This document shows, one piece after another, positions 33,312-44,794 of a DNA stretch of 64,000 nt (position 1 is the stretch's first letter; every line of letters starts with the position of its first letter). A model generated the notes under the pieces. The model worked only from the letters and a program-made list of their open reading frames with translations, was not told the origin of the DNA and ran no database searches. Both the position numbers and the translations under genes were made by a program. The stretch is from Clostridia bacterium (GTDB lineage Bacteria; Bacillota; Clostridia; Christensenellales; CAG-138), in NCBI GenBank assembly GCA_017523925.1, contig JAFWVQ010000020.1, forward strand, positions 59,969 to 123,968, given 5' to 3'.

Positions 33312-35339
33312 TTATTTTCGGGTCCTGCCCCGAGCTTTTTTCCTGCTGCCGGGCATGCCGGGCTTGATGCCGGATGCCTTGGGCTTGCCGCCCTCGCCCT
33401 TCAGGCTGAACAGCTCATCGCGCAGCTTGGCCGCAGTCTCAAAATCAAGCTCCATCGCCGCCTTCTGCATCTGCTCGGTGACAAGAGCTATCTTGGCTTC
33501 AAGCTCCTCATCGCTCATGCCGATTGAAGCATCCTTGGCATCCGAGGATATCTCGATTATGTCGTGAACGGCCTTCTTGACGCTCTTTGGCACTATGCCG
33601 TGTTCCTCGTTGAAAGCAAGCTGCTTGGTCCTGCGGCGGTTGGTCTCGTCGATCGTGCGCTGCATGGAATCAGTGATCGAGTCGGCATACATTATAACAT
33701 AGCCATCGACGTTTCGAGCGGCCCTTCCAACTGTTTGGATAAGCGAAGTGGTCGAGCGCAAAAAGCCCTCTTTATCGGCATCGAGTATCGCCACAAGCCC
33801 GACCTCGGGAAGGTCGAGCCCCTCGCGCAGCAGGTTTATGCCGACGAGCACGTCGAACTCTCCGAGCCGCAGATCGCGAATGATCTCCATGCGCTCGATG
33901 GTTTGGATATCCGAATGCATATAGCGAACGCGGATACCGATGGAATCGAGATGCTCCGTCAGCATCTCGGCCATGCGCTTTGTCAGCGTTGTTGCTAGCA
34001 CACGATAGCCCTTTTGCGTGTTCTTGTTGATCTCGGAGATAAGATCGTCGATCTGGCCGGTGACCGGGCGCACGAAGATCTCGGGGTCCACAAGGCCGGT
34101 CGGACGGATGATCTGCTCGGCGATGTTGCTTGCGCGCGAGAGCTCATACTCGGCGGGCGTTGCGCTTACGCAAACGAGCTGCTTGAGCCTCTGCTCGAAC
34201 TCTTCGAATTTTAGCGGGCGATTGTCATATGCACTCGGGATTCGGAAGCCGTATTCAACAAGCTCGGTCTTTCTCGCCTTGTCTCCATTGTACATGGCGC
34301 GTATCTGCGGAATTGTCGCGTGGCTCTCGTCGATGATCGTCAGAAAATCGTCGCCGAAGAAGTCGAGCAGAGTGTAAGGCGGCTGACCCGGCGCTCTGCC
34401 GTCGAAATAGCGGGAATAGTTCTCTATGCCCGAGCAGTATCCGATCTCGCGGATCATCTCGATATCGTATCGCGTGCGCTGCTCGAGGCGCTGCGCCTCA
34501 ACAAGCTTGTACTGCGACTTAAGCTCCTCAACGCGCGCAAGCATGTCCTCCTCGATCTTGGCAAGCGCCGTCTCGATCTTGTCCCTTCCGGCGGAATAAT
34601 GCGTTGCCGGGAAGATCACGGCGTGCGAGAGCGAATTGATCGGCACGCCCGTCACTGCGTTTATATCGCTTATCGCTTCGATCTCATCGCCGAAGAACTC
34701 GATCCTTATCGCCTTATCGGCAAAATTCATCGGGAAGATCTCGATAATATCGCCCCGCACTCTGAAATTGCCGCGTGCAAACTCGATATCGTTGCGCTGA
34801 TACTGGATGTCCACGAGCTTTCTGATGAGCGCATCGCGGTCCATCTCGGCGCCGCGTCTCACCGATATGCTCATTCGAAGGTATTCTTCCGGATCGCCGA
34901 GCGCATAGATGCACGAAACCGAAGCAACGATCACCACGTCCTTTCGCTCGTTCAGCGAGCAGGTCGCGCTGTGACGGAGGCGGTCTATCTCCTGGTTTAT
35001 ATCGGCGGTCTTCTCGATATAGGTATCGGAGGATGCTATATATGCCTCAGGCTGATAATAATCATAATATGAAACGAAGTATTCAACGGCGTTGTTCGGG
35101 AAGAACTCCCGAAACTCCGAGCAGAGCTGCGCCGCAAGCGTTTTGTTATGCGCTATAACGAGCGTCGGCTTTTGAACGCGCTCTATAAGCTTCGCCATGG
35201 TGAAGGTTTTTCCCGAGCCCGTCACGCCGAGAAGCACCTGCACCTCGTCGCCCGCGAGCACGCCGCCTGCAAGCGTATCTATCGCCTGCGGCTGATCGCC
35301 CTGCGGTTCAAAGGGTGAAACTACCTTAAATTCGCCCAT
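33312..35339 (-). CDS. uvrB: excinuclease ABC subunit B
   Basis: The 675-residue helicase-like protein has Walker [13 protein letters not shown], the damage-probing beta-hairpin [20 protein letters not shown], helicase motif [15 protein letters not shown], and a C-terminal UVR domain (~620-655) that contacts UvrC. The tail is basic ([11 protein letters not shown]). The frame extends 8 codons upstream; GGAGG with a 9-nt gap to ATG 35339 decides the start. First gene of uvrB-uvrA-nitroreductase-rnhA. No LexA box was recognised in the short upstream region. Confidence 0.98.
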   Translation of the reverse strand: MGEFKVVSPFEPQGDQPQAIDTLAGGVLAGDEVQVLLGVTGSGKTFTMAKLIERVQKPTLVIAHNKTLAAQLCSEFREFFPNNAVEYFVSYYDYYQPEAYIASSDTYIEKTADINQEIDRLRHSATCSLNERKDVVIVASVSCIYALGDPEEYLRMSISVRRGAEMDRDALIRKLVDIQYQRNDIEFARGNFRVRGDIIEIFPMNFADKAIRIEFFGDEIEAISDINAVTGVPINSLSHAVIFPATHYSAGRDKIETALAKIEEDMLARVEELKSQYKLVEAQRLEQRTRYDIEMIREIGYCSGIENYSRYFDGRAPGQPPYTLLDFFGDDFLTIIDESHATIPQIRAMYNGDKARKTELVEYGFRIPSAYDNRPLKFEEFEQRLKQLVCVSATPAEYELSRASNIAEQIIRPTGLVDPEIFVRPVTGQIDDLISEINKNTQKGYRVLATTLTKRMAEMLTEHLDSIGIRVRYMHSDIQTIERMEIIRDLRLGEFDVLVGINLLREGLDLPEVGLVAILDADKEGFLRSTTSLIQTVGRAARNVDGYVIMYADSITDSMQRTIDETNRRRTKQLAFNEEHGIVPKSVKKAVHDIIEISSDAKDASIGMSDEELEAKIALVTEQMQKAAMELDFETAAKLRDELFSLKGEGGKPKASGIKPGMPGSRKKARGRTRK

Positions 35340-35370
35340 GCGCATAAACCTCCATTTTATCATTGCCCCT

Positions 35371-35379
35371 ATTATACCA
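35371..35379 (-). promoter_or_regulatory. extended -10 promoter of uvrB
   Basis: Minus-strand TGGTATAAT (TGn plus TATAAT), 32 nt upstream of the uvrB start; no good -35 is seen. It is divergent from the iorA promoter. Confidence 0.6.
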
Positions 35380-35474
35380 CAAACTTATTTCATATTCACC
35401 GTTTATACAAGTGTATATAAATTTTCTTTCGATATATTGCCCGTTTCCCCCTTTATTTACGTGCCAAAATCTAA

Positions 35475-35480
35475 TATAAT
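35475..35480 (+). promoter_or_regulatory. -10 element upstream of iorA
   Basis: TATAAT 65 nt upstream of the iorA TTG start; a TTTATT at 17 bp is only a weak -35. The ~60-nt leader contains a small hairpin (GAGCC/GGCTC) and then AAGGAGG. Confidence 0.45.
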
Positions 35481-35544
35481 AGAAGCGGCGAAATCTGCAC
35501 GAGCCTCTTGGCTCTTACACCTACACATAAGGAGGAAAACTGAA

Positions 35545-37272
35545 TTGAAAAAGCTTTTGCTCGGTAATGAAGCGATCGCAAGAGGTGCTTATGAAGCCGG
35601 CGTCCGCGTATCAAGCGCATATCCCGGAACCCCCAGCACCGAGATCAACGAAAACGTTGCAACCTATCCCGAGATCTATTCGGAGTGGGCTCCCAATGAA
35701 AAGGTCGCGGTCGAGGTCGCTCTCGGCGCAGCCGTAAGCGGTGCGCGCAGCCTTGCCTGCATGAAGCACGTTGGCCTTAACGTTGCCGCCGACCCGTTCT
35801 TCACCGCCACTTACACCGGCGTCAACGCCGGCATGGTCGTCGTAGTTGCGGACGATCCCGGAATGCATTCCTCTCAGAACGAGCAGGATACCCGCATGCT
35901 CGCCCGCGCATCCCACGCTCCCGTGCTCGATCCCTCCAGCAGCCAGGAGTGCAAGGATTTCCTCAAGATCGCCTATGAGATCAGCGAAAAATACGATACT
36001 CCCGTGATCTTCCGCGTCACAACCAGGATCGCGCATGCCCGCACGCTCGTCGAGCTCGAGGATCGCGTTGAGCTGCCCCTTCGCGAGTACAACCGCGATA
36101 TCAAGAAATACGTTTCGATGCCCGCAAACATGATCGGCCGCCACCTCTATGTTGAAGAGCGTGAGAGAAGGCTTGCCGAGGATGCGAACACCCTTCCCAT
36201 CAATAAGATCGAATGGGCGGACCGCAAAGTCGGCGTCATCACCTCCGGCGCTGCATACAACTACGTAAAAGAAGCCATGCCCAACGCCTCCGTGCTCAAG
36301 CTCGGTCTTGCGTACCCCATGCCCAGAAAGCTCATCGAAGAGTTCGCAAAGGGCGTTGAAAAGCTCTACGTCATCGAGGATATGGAGCCCTTCTACGAGG
36401 ACACCATCAAGGCTTGGGGCATCGAGTGCTCCGGCAAGGATCTCACCGGCGTTCAGGGCGAGCTGTTTGCCCGCAAGATCGCCGCTAAGTTCGACGGCGC
36501 GGAGGAAGCCGGCCCCATGAACACCCCGGGCATCCCCGCCCGTCCGCCGGTGCTCTGCCCCGGCTGCCCGCATCGCGGTCTTTACCACGTGCTCGGCAAG
36601 CTAAAGCTCACCGTATGTTCCGACATCGGCTGCTACACCCTCGGCGCACTGCCCCCGCTCAGCGGCGTTGACACCTGCGTTTGCATGGGTGCTTCTATCG
36701 GCATGGCGCACGGCATGGAGAAGGCCCGCGGCCACGCTCAGGCGAAGAAGACCGTTGCCGTGCTTGGCGACTCCACCTTCTGCCACAGCGGTCTTACCGG
36801 CCTGCTCAACATGGCGTACAACCGCTCCGTAGGCACCGTCATCGTTGCGGACAACTCCATCACCGGCATGACCGGTCATCAAAACAACCCCGCCAACGGC
36901 TATGACATCCACGGCGAGCCCACCACGGCGCTCAACCTTGAGAAGCTCTGCGAAGCTATGGGCATACAGCATGTTCGCATCGTGGATCCCTTCGATCTCA
37001 AGGAGCTTGAGAAGGTCGTTCGCGAGGAGACCGAGCGCGAGGAGCTCTCCGTCATCATCTCCCGCCGTCCTTGTGCGCTTATCGTAAAGCAGCCCGGCGT
37101 TTCGTTTGTTTGCGACAGTGAAAAGTGCCGCAACTGCGGTATGTGCATGAAGATCGGCTGCCCCGCTATCCGCAAGACCGAGACCGGCGTTGCCGTCGAT
37201 CCGACCCAGTGCGTCGGCTGCGGCCTCTGCGCACAGCTCTGCCACTTTGGCGCGCTCAATCCCGAAGCATAA
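35545..37272 (+). CDS. iorA: indolepyruvate:ferredoxin oxidoreductase, alpha subunit
   Basis: The 575-residue protein has an N-terminal pyrimidine-binding region (AYPGTPSTEINE), a TPP-binding region (GDSTFCHSGLTG, VADNSITGMTGHQ) and two C-terminal [4Fe-4S] motifs (CRNCGMCMKIGCP and CVGCGLCAQLC). With IorB it oxidatively decarboxylates aryl pyruvates from aromatic amino acids to aryl-acetyl-CoA and reduces ferredoxin. The frame is open upstream, but AAGGAGG (35529-35535) sits 9 nt before TTG 35545, a non-ATG start matching the family N-terminus MKKLLLGNEAIARG. iorB follows after 13 nt. Confidence 0.96.
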   Translation: MKKLLLGNEAIARGAYEAGVRVSSAYPGTPSTEINENVATYPEIYSEWAPNEKVAVEVALGAAVSGARSLACMKHVGLNVAADPFFTATYTGVNAGMVVVVADDPGMHSSQNEQDTRMLARASHAPVLDPSSSQECKDFLKIAYEISEKYDTPVIFRVTTRIAHARTLVELEDRVELPLREYNRDIKKYVSMPANMIGRHLYVEERERRLAEDANTLPINKIEWADRKVGVITSGAAYNYVKEAMPNASVLKLGLAYPMPRKLIEEFAKGVEKLYVIEDMEPFYEDTIKAWGIECSGKDLTGVQGELFARKIAAKFDGAEEAGPMNTPGIPARPPVLCPGCPHRGLYHVLGKLKLTVCSDIGCYTLGALPPLSGVDTCVCMGASIGMAHGMEKARGHAQAKKTVAVLGDSTFCHSGLTGLLNMAYNRSVGTVIVADNSITGMTGHQNNPANGYDIHGEPTTALNLEKLCEAMGIQHVRIVDPFDLKELEKVVREETEREELSVIISRRPCALIVKQPGVSFVCDSEKCRNCGMCMKIGCPAIRKTETGVAVDPTQCVGCGLCAQLCHFGALNPEA

Positions 37273-37285
37273 GGAGGAAAAACGT

Positions 37286-37858
37286 ATGTTCAACATAGTT
37301 ATCGTCGGTGTAGGCGGTCAGGGCACCCTGCTTGCAAGCAAGATCCTCGGCCAACTCGCAATGAATAACGGCTACGACGTTCGCGTCAGCGAGGTCCACG
37401 GCATGAGCCAGCGCGGCGGCAGCGTGGTCACCTACGTTCGCATGAGCAACGATGCTCCCCTGTATTCCTCCATCGTTGAGCAGGGTCAGGCGGATATCGT
37501 GCTTGCCTTTGAAAACCTCGAAGCGCTGCGTGCTCTCCCCTACCTCAAGCCGGACGGCACCATGGTCGTCAACACCCAGCAGATCCTTCCCATGCCCGTC
37601 ATCACCGGTGCAACGAAGTATCCCGTGGATTGCCTTGAGCGCGTTGAAGCGGCCGCCAAGACCATCAAGATCAACGCTGTCGAGATCGCGCATGAGTGCG
37701 GCACCTACCGCGCTGCGAACGTCGTTCTGATGGGCGTTTGCGCGAAGATGCTTCCGTTCAGCGCTGACGAGTGGCATAAGGCCATCGAGCAGTGCGTCAA
37801 GCCCAAGTTCCTCGAAGTGAACATCAACGCGTTCGATCGCGGCTACAACTTCAAATAA
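37286..37858 (+). CDS. iorB: indolepyruvate:ferredoxin oxidoreductase, beta subunit
   Basis: The 190-residue gamma-type subunit of the 2-oxoacid:ferredoxin oxidoreductase family has N-terminal IVGVGGQGTLLASKIL, then EVHGMSQRGGSVVTYVR and NTQQILPMPVITG. It pairs with IorA. AAGGAGG (37271-37277) supports ATG 37286, 13 nt after iorA. The next gene begins within 6 nt, so the aminotransferase-like enzyme is probably co-transcribed. Confidence 0.96.
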   Translation: MFNIVIVGVGGQGTLLASKILGQLAMNNGYDVRVSEVHGMSQRGGSVVTYVRMSNDAPLYSSIVEQGQADIVLAFENLEALRALPYLKPDGTMVVNTQQILPMPVITGATKYPVDCLERVEAAAKTIKINAVEIAHECGTYRAANVVLMGVCAKMLPFSADEWHKAIEQCVKPKFLEVNINAFDRGYNFK

Positions 37859-37864
37859 TTGCCG

Positions 37865-39043
37865 ATGTACGATTTCAAAACCCATATCGACAGAACCGAT
37901 ACCGGTTCTATCAAAACCGACATAGCACCCGAGTCCGTCAAGGACTCGGGTCTTGTGCCATTGTCCGTTGCGGACATGGAGCTTTCCGTTGCCCCCGAAA
38001 TAATCGAGGCCGTTAAACTGGCTGCCGACAAGGGCATCTTCGGCTACACCTATGCCGACCGTGAGTATTCCGCTGCCGTTCGCAGCTGGATGAAAACGCG
38101 CCACAACTTCGACACCGAGGGCTTTACGCTTATCACAACGAACGGCGTGGTTCCGGCGCTGCGATTCGCGGTTGAAGCCTTCTTAGAGAAGGGCGAGGGC
38201 GTGGTCATCCAGCCTCCGGTCTATATGATGTTTGCAAACGCGATCGAGACTGCGGAAAGGCGCATAGTTGAGAATCCGCTCGTATTCGAAAACGGGCGCT
38301 ATGTGATGGATTACGACGACCTCGACAAAAAGACCTCGCCGGATGACGTGAAGCTGCTTCTTCTGTGCAGTCCGCATAATCCCGTTGGCCGCGTTTGGAC
38401 GAAGGGCGAGCTTGCAAGGCTCGGCGAGATCTGCGCGAAGAACAACGTGATAGTCGTTGCGGATGAGATCCACAACGATCTGCTTCTCAACGGTGCCGAG
38501 CATACCGTTTTCGCGACCATCCCCGGCATGGATCAGATCTCCATCACCTGCACCGCAACAAGCAAGACTTTCAATCTTGCCGGACTTTCCTGCTCCAATA
38601 TCTTCATCAAGAATGGATCGATCGCCGAGCGCTTCAAAAAAGCCGCCGACCGCGCCGGAGCCGGTCTCGTTCCCTATTTTGCCCGAGCTGCTACCATTGC
38701 CGCCTATACGCGCTGCGCAGGTTGGGTGGATGAACTTAACACTCATATCGCGAGCAATTTCGAGCTGATGTACTCATTCATCGAAAGGGAGCTGCCGATG
38801 CTCAAGGTAATCCGCGCCGAGGGTACTTATCTCGCGTGGCTCGATATGCGTGCGCTCCATCTTGAGGACAAGGCGCTCGAGGAGCTCGTGCTTGCGCACG
38901 GTCTCGCGCTCGACGAGGGCTATCTTTTCGGAAGCGGCGGAAGCGGTTTCGAACGCTGGAACCTTGCCCTGCCGACCGATATTCTTCAAAAGGCGCTAAC
39001 TCAGCTCAAGCTTGCCGTTAACAAAGCGCTTTACGCCGAATAA
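37865..39043 (+). CDS. MalY/PatB-type PLP C-S beta-lyase (aminotransferase class I/II fold)
   Basis: The 392-residue fold-type I PLP enzyme has DMELSVAPEIIEAV near the N-terminus (MalY-like), LLCSPHNPVGRVW, VADEIHND and Schiff-base lysine in TSKTFNLAGL. These fit cystathionine beta-lyase PatB/MalY, which releases thiol, pyruvate and ammonia from cystathionine or cysteine conjugates. An aminotransferase that supplies aryl pyruvates to IorAB is the alternative suggested by context. ATG 37865 is chosen over TTG 37859; no strong SD, so translation is probably coupled to iorB, whose stop lies 6 nt upstream. Confidence 0.85.
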   Translation: MYDFKTHIDRTDTGSIKTDIAPESVKDSGLVPLSVADMELSVAPEIIEAVKLAADKGIFGYTYADREYSAAVRSWMKTRHNFDTEGFTLITTNGVVPALRFAVEAFLEKGEGVVIQPPVYMMFANAIETAERRIVENPLVFENGRYVMDYDDLDKKTSPDDVKLLLLCSPHNPVGRVWTKGELARLGEICAKNNVIVVADEIHNDLLLNGAEHTVFATIPGMDQISITCTATSKTFNLAGLSCSNIFIKNGSIAERFKKAADRAGAGLVPYFARAATIAAYTRCAGWVDELNTHIASNFELMYSFIERELPMLKVIRAEGTYLAWLDMRALHLEDKALEELVLAHGLALDEGYLFGSGGSGFERWNLALPTDILQKALTQLKLAVNKALYAE

Positions 39044-39079
39044 TACCAATATTCACAAACACCGTTTACCGATTATTAG

Positions 39080-41401
39080 ATGCTTGACCTCAAATCATTG
39101 AACAAAGAGCAGTACGAAGCTGCAACAACATTCGACGGGCCTTTGCTGGTGCTTGCGGGAGCCGGCAGCGGCAAGACCCGTGTTTTGACGTATCGGATCG
39201 CCAATCTCATACTGAATCACGGTGTTCCGCCTTGGGCGATACTCGCCGTGACCTTCACAAACAAAGCTGCAAGGGAGATGAAGGAGCGCGTTGATAATCT
39301 TCTCGGAACGCCGAATTCCGATATGTGGGTCACGACCTTTCATTCCTTCTGCGTTCGGGTGCTCCGAGGCGATATCGACAAGCTCGGTATCGAACGAAGC
39401 TTTACGATCTACGACGATCAGGATCAAAACTCAGTGATCGCGGACATAATGAAGCAGATGAAGATCGACGAGAAGGAGATGTCAAAGGCAAGCATTCGCT
39501 CGATCATCAGCGAGGCAAAGAATTCCTCCGAACGGCCCGAGGCCTATATCCTCGAGGCTGCGGGACCGAGCGCGGACACCTTTGTCGACATTTACAGGGC
39601 GTATCAGAAACGCCTTGCCGAATGCAGCGCTCTCGATTTCGACGATCTGCTTCTATACGCAGTCAGGCTGTTCAAGGAGCAGCCTGCGGTGCTCGAAAAA
39701 TACAGACGAAAGTTCCGTTACGTGCTTGTGGATGAGTATCAGGACACGAACTTCCCGCAGTATCAGATAGTGAAGCTTCTTTGCTCCGAGCACCGCAATA
39801 TCTGCGTCGTCGGGGACGACGATCAGAGCATCTACGGCTGGCGCGGCGCGGACATCCGAAACATACTCGAGTTTGAAAAGGATTTCGAGGGCGCAAAGGT
39901 CGTGCGGCTCGAACAGAACTACCGCTCCACAAAGGCGATACTCGACTGTGCAAACAAGGTAATTGCAAACAACGCCGGAAGAAAGCGCAAAACGCTTTGG
40001 ACTGCCAAGCCCGGCGGCGAAAGGGTCGAGCTGATTATTGTTGAAAACGAGCGCGACGAAGCCTATACCATCGCAAAAACCATTTCATGGATGCACCGCA
40101 GCGAGCGGCGAAGCTACAATGACTTTGCAGTGCTTTACCGCACGCACGCCCAGAGCCGCGTTATAGAATCCGTGCTGACGACTGGCTACGGCATCCCGAT
40201 CAGTATCATCGGCGGCACGCGCTTCTATTCGTACCAGGAGATCAAGGATCTGCTTGCCTATCTCAAGCTCATCTCCAACCCGAATGACGACGTAGCTTTC
40301 AAGCGCATAATAAACGTGCCGAAGCGCGGCATCGGCGCTGCAACCATCTCTTCCATCGAGATGGCGGCCAGGTCAAAGGATATCTCCTTGTTCATGGCCT
40401 GCATCACGCCCGATGCACTGCCGGAAAAGCTTGTTAAAAAGGTGCTGCCTTTCATCGATCTTATGCGGGAGCTTTTTGCCAAGCGATATCAGATGGGGCT
40501 GAGCGAGCTTGCCGAGAACATCATCGCTTCAACCGATTTCGACGCCTATCTGCTCGAGCTCGGCAGCGACAAGTACGACACGCGCACCGAGAACGTTCAG
40601 GAGCTTCTTGGTGCAATGCGCGAGCATGAGCAGCAGCTTCCCGAAGGTACGGATGCTCTGCAAAGCTTCCTCGAGACCGCCGCGCTCAACGCCGAAGCAG
40701 ACAATATCGACGAGAGCGACGGCACGGTCAAGCTGATGACGCTGCACTGCGCGAAGGGGCTCGAATTCCCCGTTGTGTTCCTCCCCGGAATGGAGGACGG
40801 CATCTTCCCCTCCTACCGCTCCAAGGATAACACCTCGCGTTTTGAAGAGGAAAGGCGGCTTTGCTACGTTGGCGTTACGAGGGCCGAGCAGAAGCTTTTT
40901 CTCATCGCCGCCCGTTCGCGCATGCTCTACGGCAGGCAGCAGGCGAACGATCCCTCCGTATTCCTCGAGGAGATGGAGCTTTTGGATCCGAACACCACGC
41001 CTATGAAGCGCAATTCGTATTTGAGTTCAAGCTCCTCACGCACGCCTCCCGTCCCATCGCCGCGAACCTCCGGCGGATCGGGCGGCTTCGGCAGCGGTGC
41101 GAAAACGAGCTATTCCGGCACGAACGTCGGCAAGGACGTTGTTGAGCAGATAAGAAAGATGAACGGGCTCAACGGCAGAAGCTCCGCGCCAAAGCCCGTC
41201 TCCCCCGCTCCGAGCGGCGCGAAAAAGAGCGCCGCAGCCTATAAAAAGGATATGCGCGTTATCCATCCGCAGTTTGGAAAAGGCACGGTGGTCGATGTTT
41301 CAAGCGGAGCAAGCGCGGCCATAGTGAGCATCAGATTCGACAACGGTGCTGTGCGCCGTCTTGCGGCCGAATATGCGCCATTAACAATAATTCAGGAGTA
41401 A
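39080..41401 (+). CDS. pcrA: ATP-dependent DNA helicase PcrA/UvrD
   Basis: The 773-residue SF1A helicase has LNKEQYEAA (Q motif), Walker A AGAGSGKT, DEYQDTN, GDDDQSIYGWRGAD, LEQNYRST, TLHCAKGLEFPVVFLPG and GVTRAEQKL. The C-terminal linker (~650-715) is Ser/Gly/Pro-rich and ends in a Tudor-like segment (HPQFGKGTVVDV) that contacts RNA polymerase in PcrA. It displaces proteins and repairs DNA. ligA follows after 3 nt, the conserved pcrA-ligA pair. No clear SD. Confidence 0.97.
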   Translation: MLDLKSLNKEQYEAATTFDGPLLVLAGAGSGKTRVLTYRIANLILNHGVPPWAILAVTFTNKAAREMKERVDNLLGTPNSDMWVTTFHSFCVRVLRGDIDKLGIERSFTIYDDQDQNSVIADIMKQMKIDEKEMSKASIRSIISEAKNSSERPEAYILEAAGPSADTFVDIYRAYQKRLAECSALDFDDLLLYAVRLFKEQPAVLEKYRRKFRYVLVDEYQDTNFPQYQIVKLLCSEHRNICVVGDDDQSIYGWRGADIRNILEFEKDFEGAKVVRLEQNYRSTKAILDCANKVIANNAGRKRKTLWTAKPGGERVELIIVENERDEAYTIAKTISWMHRSERRSYNDFAVLYRTHAQSRVIESVLTTGYGIPISIIGGTRFYSYQEIKDLLAYLKLISNPNDDVAFKRIINVPKRGIGAATISSIEMAARSKDISLFMACITPDALPEKLVKKVLPFIDLMRELFAKRYQMGLSELAENIIASTDFDAYLLELGSDKYDTRTENVQELLGAMREHEQQLPEGTDALQSFLETAALNAEADNIDESDGTVKLMTLHCAKGLEFPVVFLPGMEDGIFPSYRSKDNTSRFEEERRLCYVGVTRAEQKLFLIAARSRMLYGRQQANDPSVFLEEMELLDPNTTPMKRNSYLSSSSSRTPPVPSPRTSGGSGGFGSGAKTSYSGTNVGKDVVEQIRKMNGLNGRSSAPKPVSPAPSGAKKSAAAYKKDMRVIHPQFGKGTVVDVSSGASAAIVSIRFDNGAVRRLAAEYAPLTIIQE

Positions 41402-43360
<1,959 letters not shown>

Positions 43361-43361
43361 A

Positions 43362-44329
43362 ATGAGAGTCGGAAAACTTACAAACGAGCAGCTCGACAGG
43401 CTGATCCTCGGCAAGCTCAAGCATAGACGCAGCGAGGTCGTGATGTATCCCGGTATCGGCGTGGACTGCACCGCCGTAGATATCGGCAACAGGCTGACGA
43501 TCATTTCAAGCGATCCGATCACCGCCGCCAAATCGCGCATCGGCAGCCTCTCTGTAAACGTTTGCTGCAACGATGCCGCCGCGTCCGGAGCTGAGCCGAT
43601 CGGACTGATGGTGACTCTGCTGCTTCCACCCGAAGTGAGCGAGCAGGAGATAGAAGAGCTTATGGACGAGCTCGTAGCTGCCGCCGAAAATGCAAACGTG
43701 GACATAATCGGCGGTCACACCGAGATAACAGCCTCGGTAACGCGGATCGTTACAGCGACCACCGTCATCGCCCGCGAAGGCAAAAACGGCGTCATTTCCC
43801 CGCGTGGGATGCGCGAGGGCGACGCCCTTATAATGACCAAGCATGCGGGGCTTGAGGGCGCAAACATACTCGCAGACCACATAAAGAATGCCGAGTCTAT
43901 ACTCTCGTTTGATGAACTCGCCACAGCGCACTCCTTTGCAGAGAATACGAGCGTTGTTCGCGAGGGCTTATATGCTGCGGATAATGGTGCTACCGCTATG
44001 CACGACGCTACCGAGGGCGGCGTACTCGGCGCTTGCTGGGAGCTCGCCGAAGCAAGCGGAGTCGGCCTTGAGCTGTTAGCGAACGGATAACGGTTCATCC
44101 CGTCACCAAAAAGCTCTGCGACGCCTGCGGTATCGATCCCCTCAGGCTCATTTCAAGCGGCTGTATGCTGATAACCTGTCCGAATGCATACGAGATGCTT
44201 TCCGGGCTCCGCGCACTTGGCGTTGACGCTGCGATAATCGGCAGAGCAGGCGGCGAAGGCGTTCGCTTCTCGGACGGAGAGGTCATCGCGCCGCCCGATG
44301 CGGATGAGCTGTATAAGGTGTTCGAATGA
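43362..44329 (+). pseudogene. AIR-synthase-like (HypE/ThiL/PurM superfamily) protein, frameshifted
   Basis: The first reading frame gives ~242 residues from ATG 43362: VMYPGIGVDCTAVDIG, NVCCNDAAASGAEPIGLMVTL, IGGHTEITASV and DATEGGVLGACWELAE are typical AIR-synthase/HypE features. It stops at 44088-44090. The missing C-terminus resumes in another frame just before this point (ERITVHPVTKKLCDACGID, then LISSGCMLITCPNAYE) and ends with TGA at 44327-44329. A single-base deletion near 44076-44078 explains this. It may be a pseudogene, a sequencing error, or programmed frameshifting; no slippery site is evident. Function before the lesion: ATP-dependent enzyme of unknown substrate. Confidence 0.85.
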
Positions 44330-44356
44330 ACCGCCAAAACATATAATGCTATGTGA

Positions 44357-44389
44357 AAATGCCTTCGAGCTCATCCCTCGAAGGCATTT
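44357..44389. terminator. bidirectional terminator overlapping the yraN stop
   Basis: A 13-bp perfect stem (44357-44369 with 44377-44389; arms AAATGCCTTCGAG and CTCGAAGGCATTT) includes the last codons of yraN on the minus strand. T/A-rich ends suit termination in both directions. Confidence 0.85.
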
Positions 44390-44775
44390 ATGTAGTGGTT
44401 GATTCCGGAAAACGGCAGTTTCTTGCTAAGATCGACCTCGATTATATCGTAGCGGAACACCGTCCGCTGAATATTGTGTTTTGCAATATACATTCTTGAC
44501 GCAATGATAAGGTTCCTGCGCTTCTCGCTCGTTACGCTGAACTGAGGCGGAACACCGTTCATGTTTTTCCGAGACTTCACCTCAACGAATACAAGATTGT
44601 CCCCTTTTCGCGCAATAATGTCGATCTCCTTATGGTGGAAGAGCCAGTTGCGTTCGATTATCCTGTATCCATGCAGGCGAAGATAGAGCGCGGCGCGCCT
44701 CTCCCCCTTTGCTCCGCTTCTTTGGCTCTTGCTTCCGCTTTTTAGCGAAAGATTTGTTTTTCTTTGCGTATTCAT
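44371..44775 (-). CDS. yraN: YraN-family (UPF0102) nuclease-fold protein
   Basis: The 134-residue protein has the family pattern: GAKGERRAALYLRLHGYRII, RNWLFHHKEIDIIARKGD and LVFVEVKSRKN, which forms a restriction-endonuclease-like D-ExK core. The biological role is unsettled. It usually follows rnhB in Firmicutes, as here (20 nt downstream). The N-terminal ~20 residues are basic and Ser-rich. The last codons lie within a terminator hairpin (44357-44389), so coding sequence and RNA structure constrain each other. Confidence 0.9.
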   Translation of the reverse strand: MNTQRKTNLSLKSGSKSQRSGAKGERRAALYLRLHGYRIIERNWLFHHKEIDIIARKGDNLVFVEVKSRKNMNGVPPQFSVTSEKRRNLIIASRMYIAKHNIQRTVFRYDIIEVDLSKKLPFSGINHYINAFEG

Positions 44776-44794
44776 AACAACTCAAATATAACTG

